A DNA stretch of 11,644 nucleotides from Anaerolineae bacterium (GCA_003158885.1 PMLN01000255.1:7071-18714); one strand, 5' to 3'; shown: positions 1 through 7,226, counted from the stretch's first letter. Notes: generated by a model from the letters alone, not told the origin. Translations and numbers: made by a program.

Positions 1-186
1 ATGCTGAAAAAACATTTTCGAATTACCCGGCGCAGGGGCGTTTTCCCGACCTTTCCTGTCATTTCGATCTTTACGGTGATCATGCCCTCCAATGTGATTT
101 GGTTGCACGGGATCTATAACCGTTTGCTGGGCTATCCCAACTGGTGTTTTCTCAACGTCTTCTATCTCAAAAAGCCCGTCGCATGA
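1..186 (+). CDS. C-terminal fragment of an unidentified protein, possibly a methyltransferase (partial)
   Basis: The open frame runs from the first base of the window to a TGA at 184-186. The ATG at position 1 is probably an internal methionine, so this is likely the last 61 residues of a gene that starts upstream. The residues are rich in aromatic and hydrophobic amino acids (FPVISIFTVIMPSNVIW, then a YNRLLGYPNWCFLNVFYLKKP end). This kind of tail is seen in some class I SAM methyltransferases of polysaccharide loci, but no SAM-binding motif lies in the visible part, so the family call is a guess. The next gene starts one base after the stop (TGA-T-ATG), which implies co-transcription and translational coupling with the glycosyltransferase. 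Coding is fairly certain; function is not. Confidence 0.5.
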   Translation: MLKKHFRITRRRGVFPTFPVISIFTVIMPSNVIWLHGIYNRLLGYPNWCFLNVFYLKKPVA

Positions 187-187
187 T

Positions 188-1327
188 ATGAAGATTCTGC
201 TTATCAACAGCGAATATCCTCCCATCGGCGGCGGGGCGGGCAATGCCGGTTCGAACCTCGCCCGCGGCCTTGTTCAACGCGGGCATGAAGTCCTGGTTCT
301 GACCTCGCATTGGGATGGTTTGCCTTTTGAAGAAACTCGCGCCGGGGTCAGGATCGTTCGCTTGTCAACCTTGCGCCGCAAGATGGACCGCTCGAACGCC
401 TTCGAGCAAATCTCGTTTATTTTCTTCTCCTCCTTTCGGGCTTTAAGCCTGCTCGGCCGGTTCCGCCCGGATGTCACCTTGGCCTTTTTTGGCTTGCCTT
501 CGGGCGCTGTGGCCTTGTTTTTGAAGTGGATCTATAAAATTCCGTACGTCGTTTCCTTGCGCGGCGGGGACGTCCCCGGCTTTCGTCCTTATGATTTCCG
601 CCTCTATCACAAACTCTCTGCCCCATTCTTGCATATCATCTGGAAAAACGCCTCTTCGATTGTTGCCAACAGCAATGGGCTGCGAAAGCTTGCCCTTGCC
701 TTTGATTCCCGCTATGCCATTCCCGTTGTTCCAAATGGCGTGGATTTGGATCAATTTACGGTCGCTCATCGCGCGTGGTCGCCGCCTCATATTCTCTCGG
801 TGGGACGCGTGGTGCATCAAAAGGGCTTCGACCTGGCGCTCTGTGCCTTGTCCGGGTTGAAGGATTTGGAATGGACGTGGACGATTGCCGGTGATGGGCC
901 GCTAATGCCCATGTTACAGGCCATGTCGGAGGAATATGGCCTCCGGCCTCGCATTCATTTTGCGGGTTGGCTTTCGACGGAACAGATAAAGAGTGAATAT
1001 GCCTCCGCCAACCTGTTTCTGTTTCCATCGCGGCATGAGGGTATGCCGAACGCCGTCCTGGAAGCCATGTCCAGCGGCTTGCCGGTGATTGCGACCGAGA
1101 TCGCAGGTAATGAAGAGCTGGTGGTTGGCGAAACCGGCAGGTTGGTCCCGGCCGAGGATGTGGATGCGCTTCGGGAATCGCTCAGGAATCTTTTGATGGA
1201 TGCGGGCTTGCGCGCGCAGATGGGCTTTGCCGCGCGTCGCAGGGTCGAACAATCATTTACGTGGATGCGCGTCGCGGAACAATATGAGGCCATCCTCCGT
1301 ACATGCAGTGAAAACTTGAATCGCTAA
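188..1327 (+). CDS. Glycosyltransferase family 4 (GT-B fold)
   Basis: 379 residues, normal for a GT4 enzyme that transfers a sugar from a nucleotide-sugar donor onto a growing glycan at the cytoplasmic face. The N-terminal acceptor domain begins MKILLINSEYPP followed by the glycine loop GGGAG (residues 14-18), with SLRGGDVPG near 123-131. The C-terminal donor domain holds SVGR and QKG (204-213), IAGDGPL (233-239) and the EX7E donor-site motif with E284 and E292 inside the segment EGMPNAVLEAMSSGLPV. The ATG follows the upstream stop after one base and lacks a clear Shine-Dalgarno site, as expected for coupled translation. One base separates its stop from the methyltransferase start. Donor and acceptor cannot be read from the sequence. 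The glycan role is inferred from the surrounding genes. Confidence 0.93.
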   Translation: MKILLINSEYPPIGGGAGNAGSNLARGLVQRGHEVLVLTSHWDGLPFEETRAGVRIVRLSTLRRKMDRSNAFEQISFIFFSSFRALSLLGRFRPDVTLAFFGLPSGAVALFLKWIYKIPYVVSLRGGDVPGFRPYDFRLYHKLSAPFLHIIWKNASSIVANSNGLRKLALAFDSRYAIPVVPNGVDLDQFTVAHRAWSPPHILSVGRVVHQKGFDLALCALSGLKDLEWTWTIAGDGPLMPMLQAMSEEYGLRPRIHFAGWLSTEQIKSEYASANLFLFPSRHEGMPNAVLEAMSSGLPVIATEIAGNEELVVGETGRLVPAEDVDALRESLRNLLMDAGLRAQMGFAARRRVEQSFTWMRVAEQYEAILRTCSENLNR

Positions 1328-1328
1328 A

Positions 1329-2078
1329 ATGAACCGATCCGGAAAAAACGCCCATTATAGTTATAGTATCTATGCTGACTCGGCAATTGCCGGGCAATTC
1401 GATGATTCTCATTTTGGTGGGCCGGTTGGCCGCTTGATTGTCGAGATGCAGGAACGCGTTCTGTTGGATTTCCTTGGTGATCCGCGTCCTCTCACTGCGC
1501 TTGATGTGGGTACGGGCACGGGCCGTGCCGCCTTTGCAATGACGCAGGGCGGCGTACGCGTCACAGGTGTGGATGCTTCGCGTGAGATGCTTAAGGTGGC
1601 GGGCAGGCACTTGGCGGAAAACGGCCTCGCGGTGGTTTTTCTGCCCGGCGATGCTCATGCCTTGCCTTTTGCGGATCGATCATTTGATGTGGTGGTCAGC
1701 CTGCGCATGTTGATGCATACTCCCGATTGGCGTCGCTGCCTTGCGGAAATGTGCCGTGTGGCGCGCCGGCGCCTCGTCTTTGATTATCCGCCGCCGGTAA
1801 GTTTTGCCGCTTTGCAAACGGCTTCCCGTAAAGCTGCCCAGCTTGCTGGCCGCCGCGTGGAAGCCTATCATGTGCTCCGCACCGGGGCGGTACGCTCGGT
1901 ATTGCATGCCAATGGTTTTGAAGTGGTTAAAATGGATCGCCAGTTTGTATTGCCGATTGCGTTTCATAAATGGATTGGTTCACCTCGTTTTACTGCTAAT
2001 TCAGAGCGTGTGCTGGCGGCCATGGGTTTATTGCGTGGGTTGGGATCGCCGGTCACAATTCTGGCCGAAAAAATATAA
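1329..2078 (+). CDS. Class I SAM-dependent methyltransferase
   Basis: 249 residues with a Methyltransf_11/25-like core. Motif I is LDVGTGTG (58-65). The acidic residue after strand 2 is D82 in GVDAS. Strand 4 carries the GDAHALPF segment (107-114), followed by DRSFDVVVSLRMLMH (116-130). These are the SAM-binding signatures. The C-terminal part (about 155-249) is less typical and should carry the acceptor site. It begins one base after the glycosyltransferase stop with no obvious Shine-Dalgarno site, so it is probably translated by coupling. Within a glycan locus it may methylate a sugar or a lipid-linked intermediate, which is inference. A quinone or other small-molecule methyltransferase is the alternative. 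It is the last + strand gene before a repeat-filled convergent spacer. Confidence 0.88.
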   Translation: MNRSGKNAHYSYSIYADSAIAGQFDDSHFGGPVGRLIVEMQERVLLDFLGDPRPLTALDVGTGTGRAAFAMTQGGVRVTGVDASREMLKVAGRHLAENGLAVVFLPGDAHALPFADRSFDVVVSLRMLMHTPDWRRCLAEMCRVARRRLVFDYPPPVSFAALQTASRKAAQLAGRRVEAYHVLRTGAVRSVLHANGFEVVKMDRQFVLPIAFHKWIGSPRFTANSERVLAAMGLLRGLGSPVTILAEKI

Positions 2079-2091
2079 CTCTCTCCTCCCC

Positions 2092-2176
2092 ATTCGCCAA
2101 TTACCATTTCCCATCCTCCGTTCCACCCATGCTCCATGAACTATTTCCCGACTCTCGATTCTCGAATCCCGATTCC
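2092..2176. repeat. Two degenerate heptamer arrays
   Basis: From 2092 to 2119 the sequence divides into 7-base units: ATTCGCC, AATTACC, ATTTCCC, ATCCTCC. From 2149 to 2176 four more units follow: CGACTCT, CGATTCT, CGAATCC, CGATTCC. Both arrays share an ATTCCC-like core when shifted. The layout resembles the heptameric short tandem repeats described in cyanobacterial genomes, but identity with any named family is not claimed. The period is visible directly; the function is unknown. Confidence 0.6.
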
Positions 2177-2182
2177 CATTGC

Positions 2183-2203
2183 CTTTGTGTCCTTCGTATT
2201 TAA
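2183..2203 (-). repeat. Single arm of the dispersed AAGGACAC repeat
   Basis: Read on the - strand this gives TTAAATACGAAGGACACAAA, nearly the same as the arms at 3829-3848 and 11071-11090. Here only one arm is recognisable. Confidence 0.55.
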
Positions 2204-2219
2204 TCTATTTCCCTCTTTG

Positions 2220-2279
2220 CCACGGATTACACTTACTTGCACGAATTTTTCTAATCGGTGAAATCCGTAAAATCTGTGG
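2220..2279. repeat. Imperfect palindrome, CCACGGATT type
   Basis: The left arm CCACGGATTACAC (2220-2232) pairs with the right arm GTAAAATCTGTGG (2267-2279), with 10 of 13 positions complementary. The interior again contains ATCCGT/ACGGAT words (2224 and 2263 regions), so the element looks like a decayed tandem of ACGGATT units folded on itself. It sits 41 bases past the stop of the - strand gene, between convergent genes. It may act as a bidirectional terminator, although there is no clean T-run. Confidence 0.55.
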
Positions 2280-2319
2280 ATGAAAAATCGCTTGTCCGAA
2301 ATCACGTCTGGAGTTCAAC

Positions 2320-3735
2320 TCAATACGCTCCCTTGCCTCTCATAACGATCCACAACGTTTTAACGCAGATCTCGATATCCAGCCAGATCGAATAATGGTT
2401 CACATAATAGAGATCGTCCTCGGTGTGCAAGTGCATCGGCTTGTCGCTTCGCCCGTGGATTTGCCACCAGCCCGTCAGTCCCTGTGGGACGGCAAAGCGC
2501 TGGCGTTGCCAGGGCTGGTACTTCTCCACTAGTTCCGGCAGTTCCGGACGCGGTCCCACCAGACTCATATTCCCCGCCAGGATGTTGAAGAATTGCGGCA
2601 GTTCGTCCAGGCTGAAATGGCGCAGAAATTTCCCCAATGGCGTGATTCTCGGGTCATCCGGCCTTTTGTGGATCAGGTTCCCCTCCTCATCCAGGAACTC
2701 GGCTTCTTTCTTCAATAGTTCCGCATCTCGCCGCATGGTTCGGAACTTGATGAAGTTGAACATCCTGCCATTTTCGCCCACGCGCTTTTGGAAGAACAGG
2801 ATCGGCCATCCATCGATCAGCAGCACCAGCAGTCCGATCACGATCATGGCCGGCAGGAACGGGATCAGCAGCAGGATGGTCATGATGATGTCGAATCCCC
2901 TCTTGAGCATTCGTTGGTATTCATCCAGCGCCGGAGCGCGCAGGTCGAGCATGGGAATGCTGGCGAAATCTTCCACCACGGCCTGGTGTAGGGCGATGGA
3001 AAAATAATCCGGGATGACCCATACTTTAACGGGCAGGTCGAAGAGGTCGGCCACCAGGTGGTTGGTGCGGTCATAGGCTCTTAGTGGCAGGGCGATCACC
3101 AGGTCGTCAACTTGATGATTTTCGATCACGGTACGTGCCTCAGCCAGTGATCCCAAAATAAGCTCCGGCTCCTTCTGGCGTTTCTCCGCATCGTCATCCA
3201 GGAACCCGATGAAATGCAGGTTGAGATCCTTGTGTTCCAGTAGCTTTGCTTGCATGTCGTGTCCCACGAGGCCTGCGCCTGCGATCAGGACGCGCTGCGG
3301 TTTTGCCAGTCCCTCTCGCACCGTTCGAAAATAAAACCGGGCGGCCGAGCGCCACAGGATCATGGCCAGGAACGCGGAAACAACAAAGATGATGAATAAA
3401 GCTCTGGATACCTCGCGGAATGTAAAATACAGGATGCCGGCCATGCTGATCGCGGCCACGATGCTGCCTTGCGTCAGGCTGGCAAACTCGTCCGCCACGC
3501 GTATGTTGCGCCTTCCATCATAGACGGAAAAAGTTGCAAAGATGGATACCCATAGCACGGAGAAAAGGATGTAGATGATGACGGGCAGGTTGGTGATTTC
3601 CTGGATGGGTGTAATAAAAGGCAGGGGATTCAATAAGGGGCGGATCGCGATGACCAGCCGGAGCATGATGGGGATGATGAGCAGGTCCATAAAAATGGAA
3701 AACACTGCAAAGTTGGCGGAAAATCTTCTGAGCAT
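2320..3735 (-). CDS. Undecaprenyl-phosphate sugar phosphotransferase (WbaP/PHPT type)
   Basis: 471 residues, the usual size for a polyisoprenyl-phosphate hexose-1-phosphate transferase, which moves a sugar-1-phosphate from a nucleotide sugar to undecaprenyl phosphate and so starts a glycan repeat unit at the inner membrane. Four hydrophobic segments lie near residues 9-31, 50-72, 89-106 and 112-136. A Rossmann-like CoA_binding_3 domain follows, with RVLIAGAGLVG at 148-158. The catalytic domain spans about 275-471: a re-entrant membrane helix at 282-307, KFRTM (330-334), DELPQ with the Asp-Glu pair (377-381), GPRPE (394-398) and GLTGWWQ (419-425). The start is the ATG preceded by an AGGAAT Shine-Dalgarno-like site about 7 bases upstream. 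It is the last gene of the - strand set. The sugar cannot be read from the sequence; glucose, galactose or an N-acetyl sugar are all possible. Confidence 0.93.
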   Translation of the reverse strand: MLRRFSANFAVFSIFMDLLIIPIMLRLVIAIRPLLNPLPFITPIQEITNLPVIIYILFSVLWVSIFATFSVYDGRRNIRVADEFASLTQGSIVAAISMAGILYFTFREVSRALFIIFVVSAFLAMILWRSAARFYFRTVREGLAKPQRVLIAGAGLVGHDMQAKLLEHKDLNLHFIGFLDDDAEKRQKEPELILGSLAEARTVIENHQVDDLVIALPLRAYDRTNHLVADLFDLPVKVWVIPDYFSIALHQAVVEDFASIPMLDLRAPALDEYQRMLKRGFDIIMTILLLIPFLPAMIVIGLLVLLIDGWPILFFQKRVGENGRMFNFIKFRTMRRDAELLKKEAEFLDEEGNLIHKRPDDPRITPLGKFLRHFSLDELPQFFNILAGNMSLVGPRPELPELVEKYQPWQRQRFAVPQGLTGWWQIHGRSDKPMHLHTEDDLYYVNHYSIWLDIEICVKTLWIVMRGKGAY

Positions 3736-3828
3736 GGATGGTTATTCCTGTGGCAAAAGCTCCGATTGGTCTCTTTCAAAAGCTCAATAGGGAAGAGCGA
3801 CGCTCCAAAAATCAAGTATCTTTTTCCC

Positions 3829-3850
3829 TTGGTGTCCTTCGTGTTTAATT
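3829..3850 (-). repeat. Single arm of the dispersed AAGGACAC repeat overlapping a stop codon
   Basis: On the - strand the arm reads TTAAACACGAAGGACACCAA. The first TAA in it (3845-3847) is the stop codon of the GT26 gene. No facing arm is recognisable, so this copy is a half element. The rest of the 109-base gap (3736-3844) contains only the upstream region of the phosphotransferase gene. Confidence 0.6.
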
Positions 3851-4600
3851 TTTTTTCTTTAGACCAGGATCCCAAAGAAAGATCTGGCCTAAAACCAGTA
3901 CGATGAACCGCGGGTTATGATACAGGTACCGCTTCCATAGGCGGCGGGGTTCGTGGGTTAGGCGGTAAAGCCATTCCATTCCTCGTTTTTGCATCCAGGC
4001 TGGCGCTTGCGGCTTGGCTCCCGCGTGGAAGTCAAAAGCGGCTCCCACTCCGACCATCACCGCCTCGATCTTGTCCTTGTGTTGGGCCATCCACTCTTCC
4101 TGTTTGGGACATCCCAACCCAACCAGCAGTATCCGCGCTCCGGAGGCATTGATCTCTTGGATGATCTGCGCATCTTCCTCGCTGGAAGTGGGGCGGAAGG
4201 GCGGGCTGAACGAGTACGCGATCTTTGCGGAAGGATACTCTTTTCTGATATTGTTGACTAGGCGCTCCAGTACCTCCGGGGAACTTCCATAGAAGCCGAT
4301 TGGCATGGAATTCTTTGCCGCAGCCTCGATCAATTGGATGGCTAGGTCGGGCCCGTAAACGCGTTCCTGCTTCGGGACGCCCAGTCGGCGCATGGCCCAC
4401 ACCAGTGGCATCCCGTCCGGCGTGACTAAATCTGCCTGGTTTACAACTTCCATGAATTCCGGCGAATCATGCGCCTCCATGACCATATGGACGTTCGCCG
4501 CACATACATACCGGCTTTCATTCTTTTCTGCCCAGGCCATGATTTGTGCAATGGCCGCTTGATAGCTGGTGGCTTGCACGGGGACGCCGAGGATCTTCAT
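3845..4600 (-). CDS. WecG/TagA/CpsF family glycosyltransferase (GT26)
   Basis: 251 residues, full length for the family, whose members add the second sugar (often an N-acetylmannosamine or mannosaminuronic acid) to an undecaprenyl-diphospho-sugar. Visible landmarks are AANVHMVMEA (34-43), TPDGMPLVW (60-68) with the conserved Asp at 62, GFYGSSPEVLERL (102-114), GLGCPKQEEW (161-170), VGVGAAFDFHAG (183-194) and the basic tail RGMEWLYRLTHEPRRLWKRY (206-225), thought to contact the membrane. Where TagA has Thr-x-Asn this protein has Ala-x-Asn near residue 34. The gene begins 19 bases after the upstream stop without a Shine-Dalgarno site, so reinitiation or coupling is likely. The last codons and stop are formed by a dispersed repeat, so the LKKKN end may be acquired. 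Placement before a sugar phosphotransferase fits an initiating pair. Substrates are inferred from the family. Confidence 0.93.
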   Translation of the reverse strand: MKILGVPVQATSYQAAIAQIMAWAEKNESRYVCAANVHMVMEAHDSPEFMEVVNQADLVTPDGMPLVWAMRRLGVPKQERVYGPDLAIQLIEAAAKNSMPIGFYGSSPEVLERLVNNIRKEYPSAKIAYSFSPPFRPTSSEEDAQIIQEINASGARILLVGLGCPKQEEWMAQHKDKIEAVMVGVGAAFDFHAGAKPQAPAWMQKRGMEWLYRLTHEPRRLWKRYLYHNPRFIVLVLGQIFLWDPGLKKKN

Positions 4601-4619
4601 GAGGATTCAATTGGATGGA

Positions 4620-6698
4620 TCAGGGATTAAGTCTGGCTTTTCCGTGAATGATAAGCCGTATGGCGGCCGCTTGAACGATCAGCAGGAAGACCAGCGAGGC
4701 CCAGCTTCCCCACCATTCTGGATGAAAAAATTGGATCCCGTCTACCAGGGCCAGGATCGAGATTCCGGCCATTCCTCCTCCAAAAATTGCGTTCAAGGTG
4801 ATGTCGGAGAACATCCATCTACGTTTCATAAGCTCCAGCCAACTCCACCACCCCGCGCACAGCATCAACGCCGTGGGAAGGATGGCGGTGTCTGCGTAGC
4901 GCGTCCAGCTGATTACGGGAGATCCCGTGAGCACACCGGATACTCCTCTGACGAGGGCCAATGCCCATGGTAATAAAATGGACAGGCCGAGCAGGAAGAC
5001 CATATCCCATCGTATGCTTTTTCGCTTTAGCCAAAGTATCCGGCCCGTGCCTGCGATTCCCAAAAGTGTGAGTAGCGCTAGGAAGTAACCGGGTGCGGAA
5101 GGAACCAGCACCTTGTTCGCAGCCAGGCTGGCCCAAAATGTTCGGAACAGGTTTCCGGCTGTACTGATGTAATACCAGCCGCTTCCCCGCCAATCCAAAA
5201 ATGTTTCCAAGATGAACGGCAGGTTGAACAGGCTGGATAATTTGGTATTAAGCTTTTCTCCGATCCATGGCCGGAATCGCAGGCCGTTTTGCTCTGCAGA
5301 ACTGTTTCGGATCAGGTTTTGGAATTCGCGGCCGTCCCACGTTCCTTTTGCACTACCCGCCTCGTTGAAATGGGGTGCTGTAGTCCCGTGTTCCCCCGCT
5401 GCTAGGACCAGGCCGTCGACAAATATCTTGCTGTTGGCGGATGGAACGAAATATGGAATGGATATCGTGGCATAAACGGCATCCTCCGGCACGCGGATGA
5501 CGAATCGGTAAAATGTCGGTTCTGTACCGAGTACTAGGGGCGTTTGAGGAGAGTTGCTTACACTTCCCTTCTCTGTGCCGTTGTTGTTGGTTGCAAATAG
5601 AATATGGGGTGAATAGATTTGGGTGGTTTGATTTGCCCAGAGCCAGGCGCCCAGCGTTGTGTATCGGCCTCGTAGGGATTTGACTACATCCGGCGTGAGG
5701 CTCTGTAATAACTGGCCGGAAGCGTTTGCCTTGGATGGGTCTATCTGGAAAACATATTTTCCCGCCGGAGCGTTGGCGGATGCGATTCGAAGCGGCGCGG
5801 CTTGTGCAGGACCTTGATACCATCCCGTGGCCGTTCCGCCTTCCAGCAGGGCAAACGGTGCAATGATCACGCCCAGCACACTGATGCCGATGACCGCCCA
5901 GGTGAATCGTCCGCGCAGCAGGCTGAAGATTAGGACGAAGGGCGCCAGCGCAAAGGTGAACAAGGCGGTATTTTTGCTTAGGTAGCAAAAGCCCAGCGTG
6001 GCTGCCATAAAGATCAGCCTTCCGATCGAAAATCCTTTTTTGATTAATTTGAGGCTCGCCCACAGAAAGAGCGTGGCGGCCAGTACCGCGGCCACATCGT
6101 TGTTGACGGCCGTCATCACATCCACAAAGGCCGGGAGCAGCGCCAAAAATGCAGGCACCATCCAGCGCAGAGGATGATCCTCCGCGACGATTTCACCCAG
6201 CGCGTACCAGGCCGCCAGCAGGATCAACAGGTATAGAAGGATCGAGACTGCCCTCGCCGCGAAATATTGGGCCAGGATATCGGTCTGGTGCATTAGTCTT
6301 AATGGCAGGGAAGCCAGAAAATAATACGCGGGTTCGCCGCCTACTTGCAGCACCCCGATTGGGATCGGTCCCGCTCCCGAAAGGTCGGGGTTTTCCAGCC
6401 GGGCCTTGTACCATCCGTACTGTTCCAGTGAATTCGCCATTTCCACGCGCATTGCCTGGCTATATTGCCCGACCTCGGGCCAGGCCGGTAGGTTGGCTGC
6501 CAGCCACGCATATTCGAAATGCCCCGGTTCATCATAGTGCCACCAGGGCGGGACGACCAAAGCAAAGAGTACGCTTTGCAGTAGGCCGAGCAGCAGGATT
6601 AAAACGATCGCTTTATTTCGGATGGGTGCCTTGACATGGGAAGCGATCCACGTTTTTATGGATGGTATGACTGTGGAAAAATTTGGCATCTTCGTCAT
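4620..6698 (-). CDS. Large multi-pass membrane protein, DUF2142/GT-C-like glycosyltransferase
   Basis: 692 residues with a short basic N-terminus, a first membrane helix at about 29-50, then PPWWHYDEPGHFEYAW (50-65). The acidic pair D56-E57 sits in the first external loop, where GT-C enzymes place their catalytic acid. Further family-like features are GEPAYYFLASLPLRL (near 119-133) and VNNDVAA in the next loop region. Many hydrophobic helices follow, plus a large soluble domain of roughly 200 residues in the middle and more helices at the end. Such proteins are thought to transfer sugars from polyprenyl-phosphate donors on the outer face of the membrane. The ATG at 6696-6698 is taken; the Met at codon 4 is equally possible, and neither has a clear Shine-Dalgarno site. 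It heads the - strand set. A sugar-transfer role is inference; a non-catalytic membrane protein remains possible. Confidence 0.78.
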   Translation of the reverse strand: MTKMPNFSTVIPSIKTWIASHVKAPIRNKAIVLILLLGLLQSVLFALVVPPWWHYDEPGHFEYAWLAANLPAWPEVGQYSQAMRVEMANSLEQYGWYKARLENPDLSGAGPIPIGVLQVGGEPAYYFLASLPLRLMHQTDILAQYFAARAVSILLYLLILLAAWYALGEIVAEDHPLRWMVPAFLALLPAFVDVMTAVNNDVAAVLAATLFLWASLKLIKKGFSIGRLIFMAATLGFCYLSKNTALFTFALAPFVLIFSLLRGRFTWAVIGISVLGVIIAPFALLEGGTATGWYQGPAQAAPLRIASANAPAGKYVFQIDPSKANASGQLLQSLTPDVVKSLRGRYTTLGAWLWANQTTQIYSPHILFATNNNGTEKGSVSNSPQTPLVLGTEPTFYRFVIRVPEDAVYATISIPYFVPSANSKIFVDGLVLAAGEHGTTAPHFNEAGSAKGTWDGREFQNLIRNSSAEQNGLRFRPWIGEKLNTKLSSLFNLPFILETFLDWRGSGWYYISTAGNLFRTFWASLAANKVLVPSAPGYFLALLTLLGIAGTGRILWLKRKSIRWDMVFLLGLSILLPWALALVRGVSGVLTGSPVISWTRYADTAILPTALMLCAGWWSWLELMKRRWMFSDITLNAIFGGGMAGISILALVDGIQFFHPEWWGSWASLVFLLIVQAAAIRLIIHGKARLNP

Positions 6699-6934
6699 TT
6701 TTTAGAGGGTTAATTGTCCGTTCGGGATGGTTTTGCGGGCTGGTCGGCACTGATTGTACTATCTTTATTGCGAAATGGCTGTAGGCCATCTCTCCCGTAA
6801 CGGGCATCTATCCCCGATTGCCCGCTGTTTATTTTGTATTTATGACAAATTCGTTCAAATATTGGACATTCGTCATTTGACGACCCTCCTGAGATGAATT
6901 AACTTATAGCAAAATTACTTTTGGAGAAAATGCT
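6699..6934. other. Divergent promoter region between the membrane protein and ferredoxin genes
   Basis: This 236-base spacer separates two divergent genes. For the - strand, TACAAT (complement of 6753-6758) is a fair -10 box without a good -35. In the middle, CCCGTAACGGG (6794-6804) is an inverted repeat, and CGGGCA/TGCCCG (6801-6806 with 6819-6824) forms a second, overlapping hairpin followed by a T-rich stretch on the + strand. The ferredoxin side holds a palindrome at 6871-6882 that overlaps a TTGACG box. No gene is apparent. Confidence 0.5.
6871..6882. promoter_or_regulatory. Palindrome CGTCA-TT-TGACG overlapping a -35-like box
   Basis: CGTCATTTGACG is a perfect 5-base inverted repeat with a 2-base centre. 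Its right half together with the preceding T gives TTGACG, a near-consensus -35 (6877-6882). A weak TAACTT lies 17 bases further on (6900-6905). Overlap of an inverted repeat with a -35 element is typical of repressor sites, but the binding protein is unknown and the -10 is poor. Confidence 0.35.
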
Positions 6935-7129
6935 ATGACCATGAAAATTAATGAAGACTGCATCGCCTGCGGCGCATGCATTCCCGAATGCCCGACCGAA
7001 TCGATCAGTGAAGGCGATGGCGTACTCTACGTGATTGATCAGACCACCTGCGTCGAATGTGAAGGCCATTACGATTCACCGCAATGTGTCTCGGTCTGCC
7101 CGGTGGTATGTATCGTTAAAGCCGCGTAG
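6935..7129 (+). CDS. 2[4Fe-4S] ferredoxin, YfhL/Alvin type
   Basis: 64 residues. The first cluster motif is C9-x2-C12-x2-C15-x3-C19-P. The second is C39-x2-C42-x8-C51-x3-C55-P, with an eight-residue insert (EGHYDSPQ) between its second and third cysteines. That insert marks the YfhL and Allochromatium-type dicluster ferredoxins rather than the clostridial type. C19 is expected to join the second cluster and C55 the first, as in the family. An additional C59 follows the second motif. It is a soluble cytoplasmic low-potential electron carrier. A GGAG Shine-Dalgarno at 6923-6926, 8 bases before the ATG, supports this start; the ATG at codon 3 is a less likely alternative. It appears to be a single-gene unit with its own promoter region and a strong terminator downstream. 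The redox partner is unknown. Confidence 0.95.
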   Translation: MTMKINEDCIACGACIPECPTESISEGDGVLYVIDQTTCVECEGHYDSPQCVSVCPVVCIVKAA

Positions 7130-7184
7130 TCGCAACCGAGGAATCATTCCCCTTGTGGCGGTTGAAGATCTAAAATGGGGTGTC

Positions 7185-7220
7185 GAAGACCGCGAAAATG
7201 TGCTGTATTTCGCGGTCTTC
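7185..7220. terminator. Bidirectional hairpin terminator between ferredoxin and DUF4349 genes
   Basis: GAAGACCGCGAAA (7185-7197) is perfectly complementary to TTTCGCGGTCTTC (7208-7220), giving a 13-bp stem with a 10-base loop. On the + strand it is followed by TGTTTATCATTTT; on the - strand by ACACCCCATTTTA. It lies 55 bases after the ferredoxin stop and 6 bases after the lipoprotein stop, so it probably ends both transcripts. Confidence 0.8.
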
Positions 7221-7226
7221 TGTTTA

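Larger units (their letters stand above)
2079..2319. other. Convergent spacer filled with short repeats
   Basis: These 241 bases lie between the methyltransferase (+) and the sugar phosphotransferase (-), which converge here. No credible gene is present. The left half is strongly C/T-rich on the + strand and consists of two degenerate period-7 arrays. The right half carries a single repeat arm and an imperfect palindrome. No standard hairpin-plus-T-run terminator was found, so the palindrome at 2220-2279 is the best candidate for ending transcription from both sides. Confidence 0.8.

Noticed and set aside
2788..3007. Short + strand frames opposite the sugar phosphotransferase
   Set aside because: Both strands are open in places, but only the - strand frame carries the catalytic motifs of the family. 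The + strand products are rich in Ser, Arg, Gln and His without structure.
5353..6063. A 236-codon open frame in another frame of the membrane protein gene
   Set aside because: The composition is rich in Arg, His, Pro and Ser with no domain pattern, and the overlapping frame has clear membrane helices. It is a shadow frame.
6794..6841. Hairpin with T-rich tail as a + strand terminator
   Set aside because: No + strand gene ends upstream, the stem is only 6 bp with a 12-base loop, and the T stretch is interrupted. It is noted as a hairpin in a divergent promoter region only.
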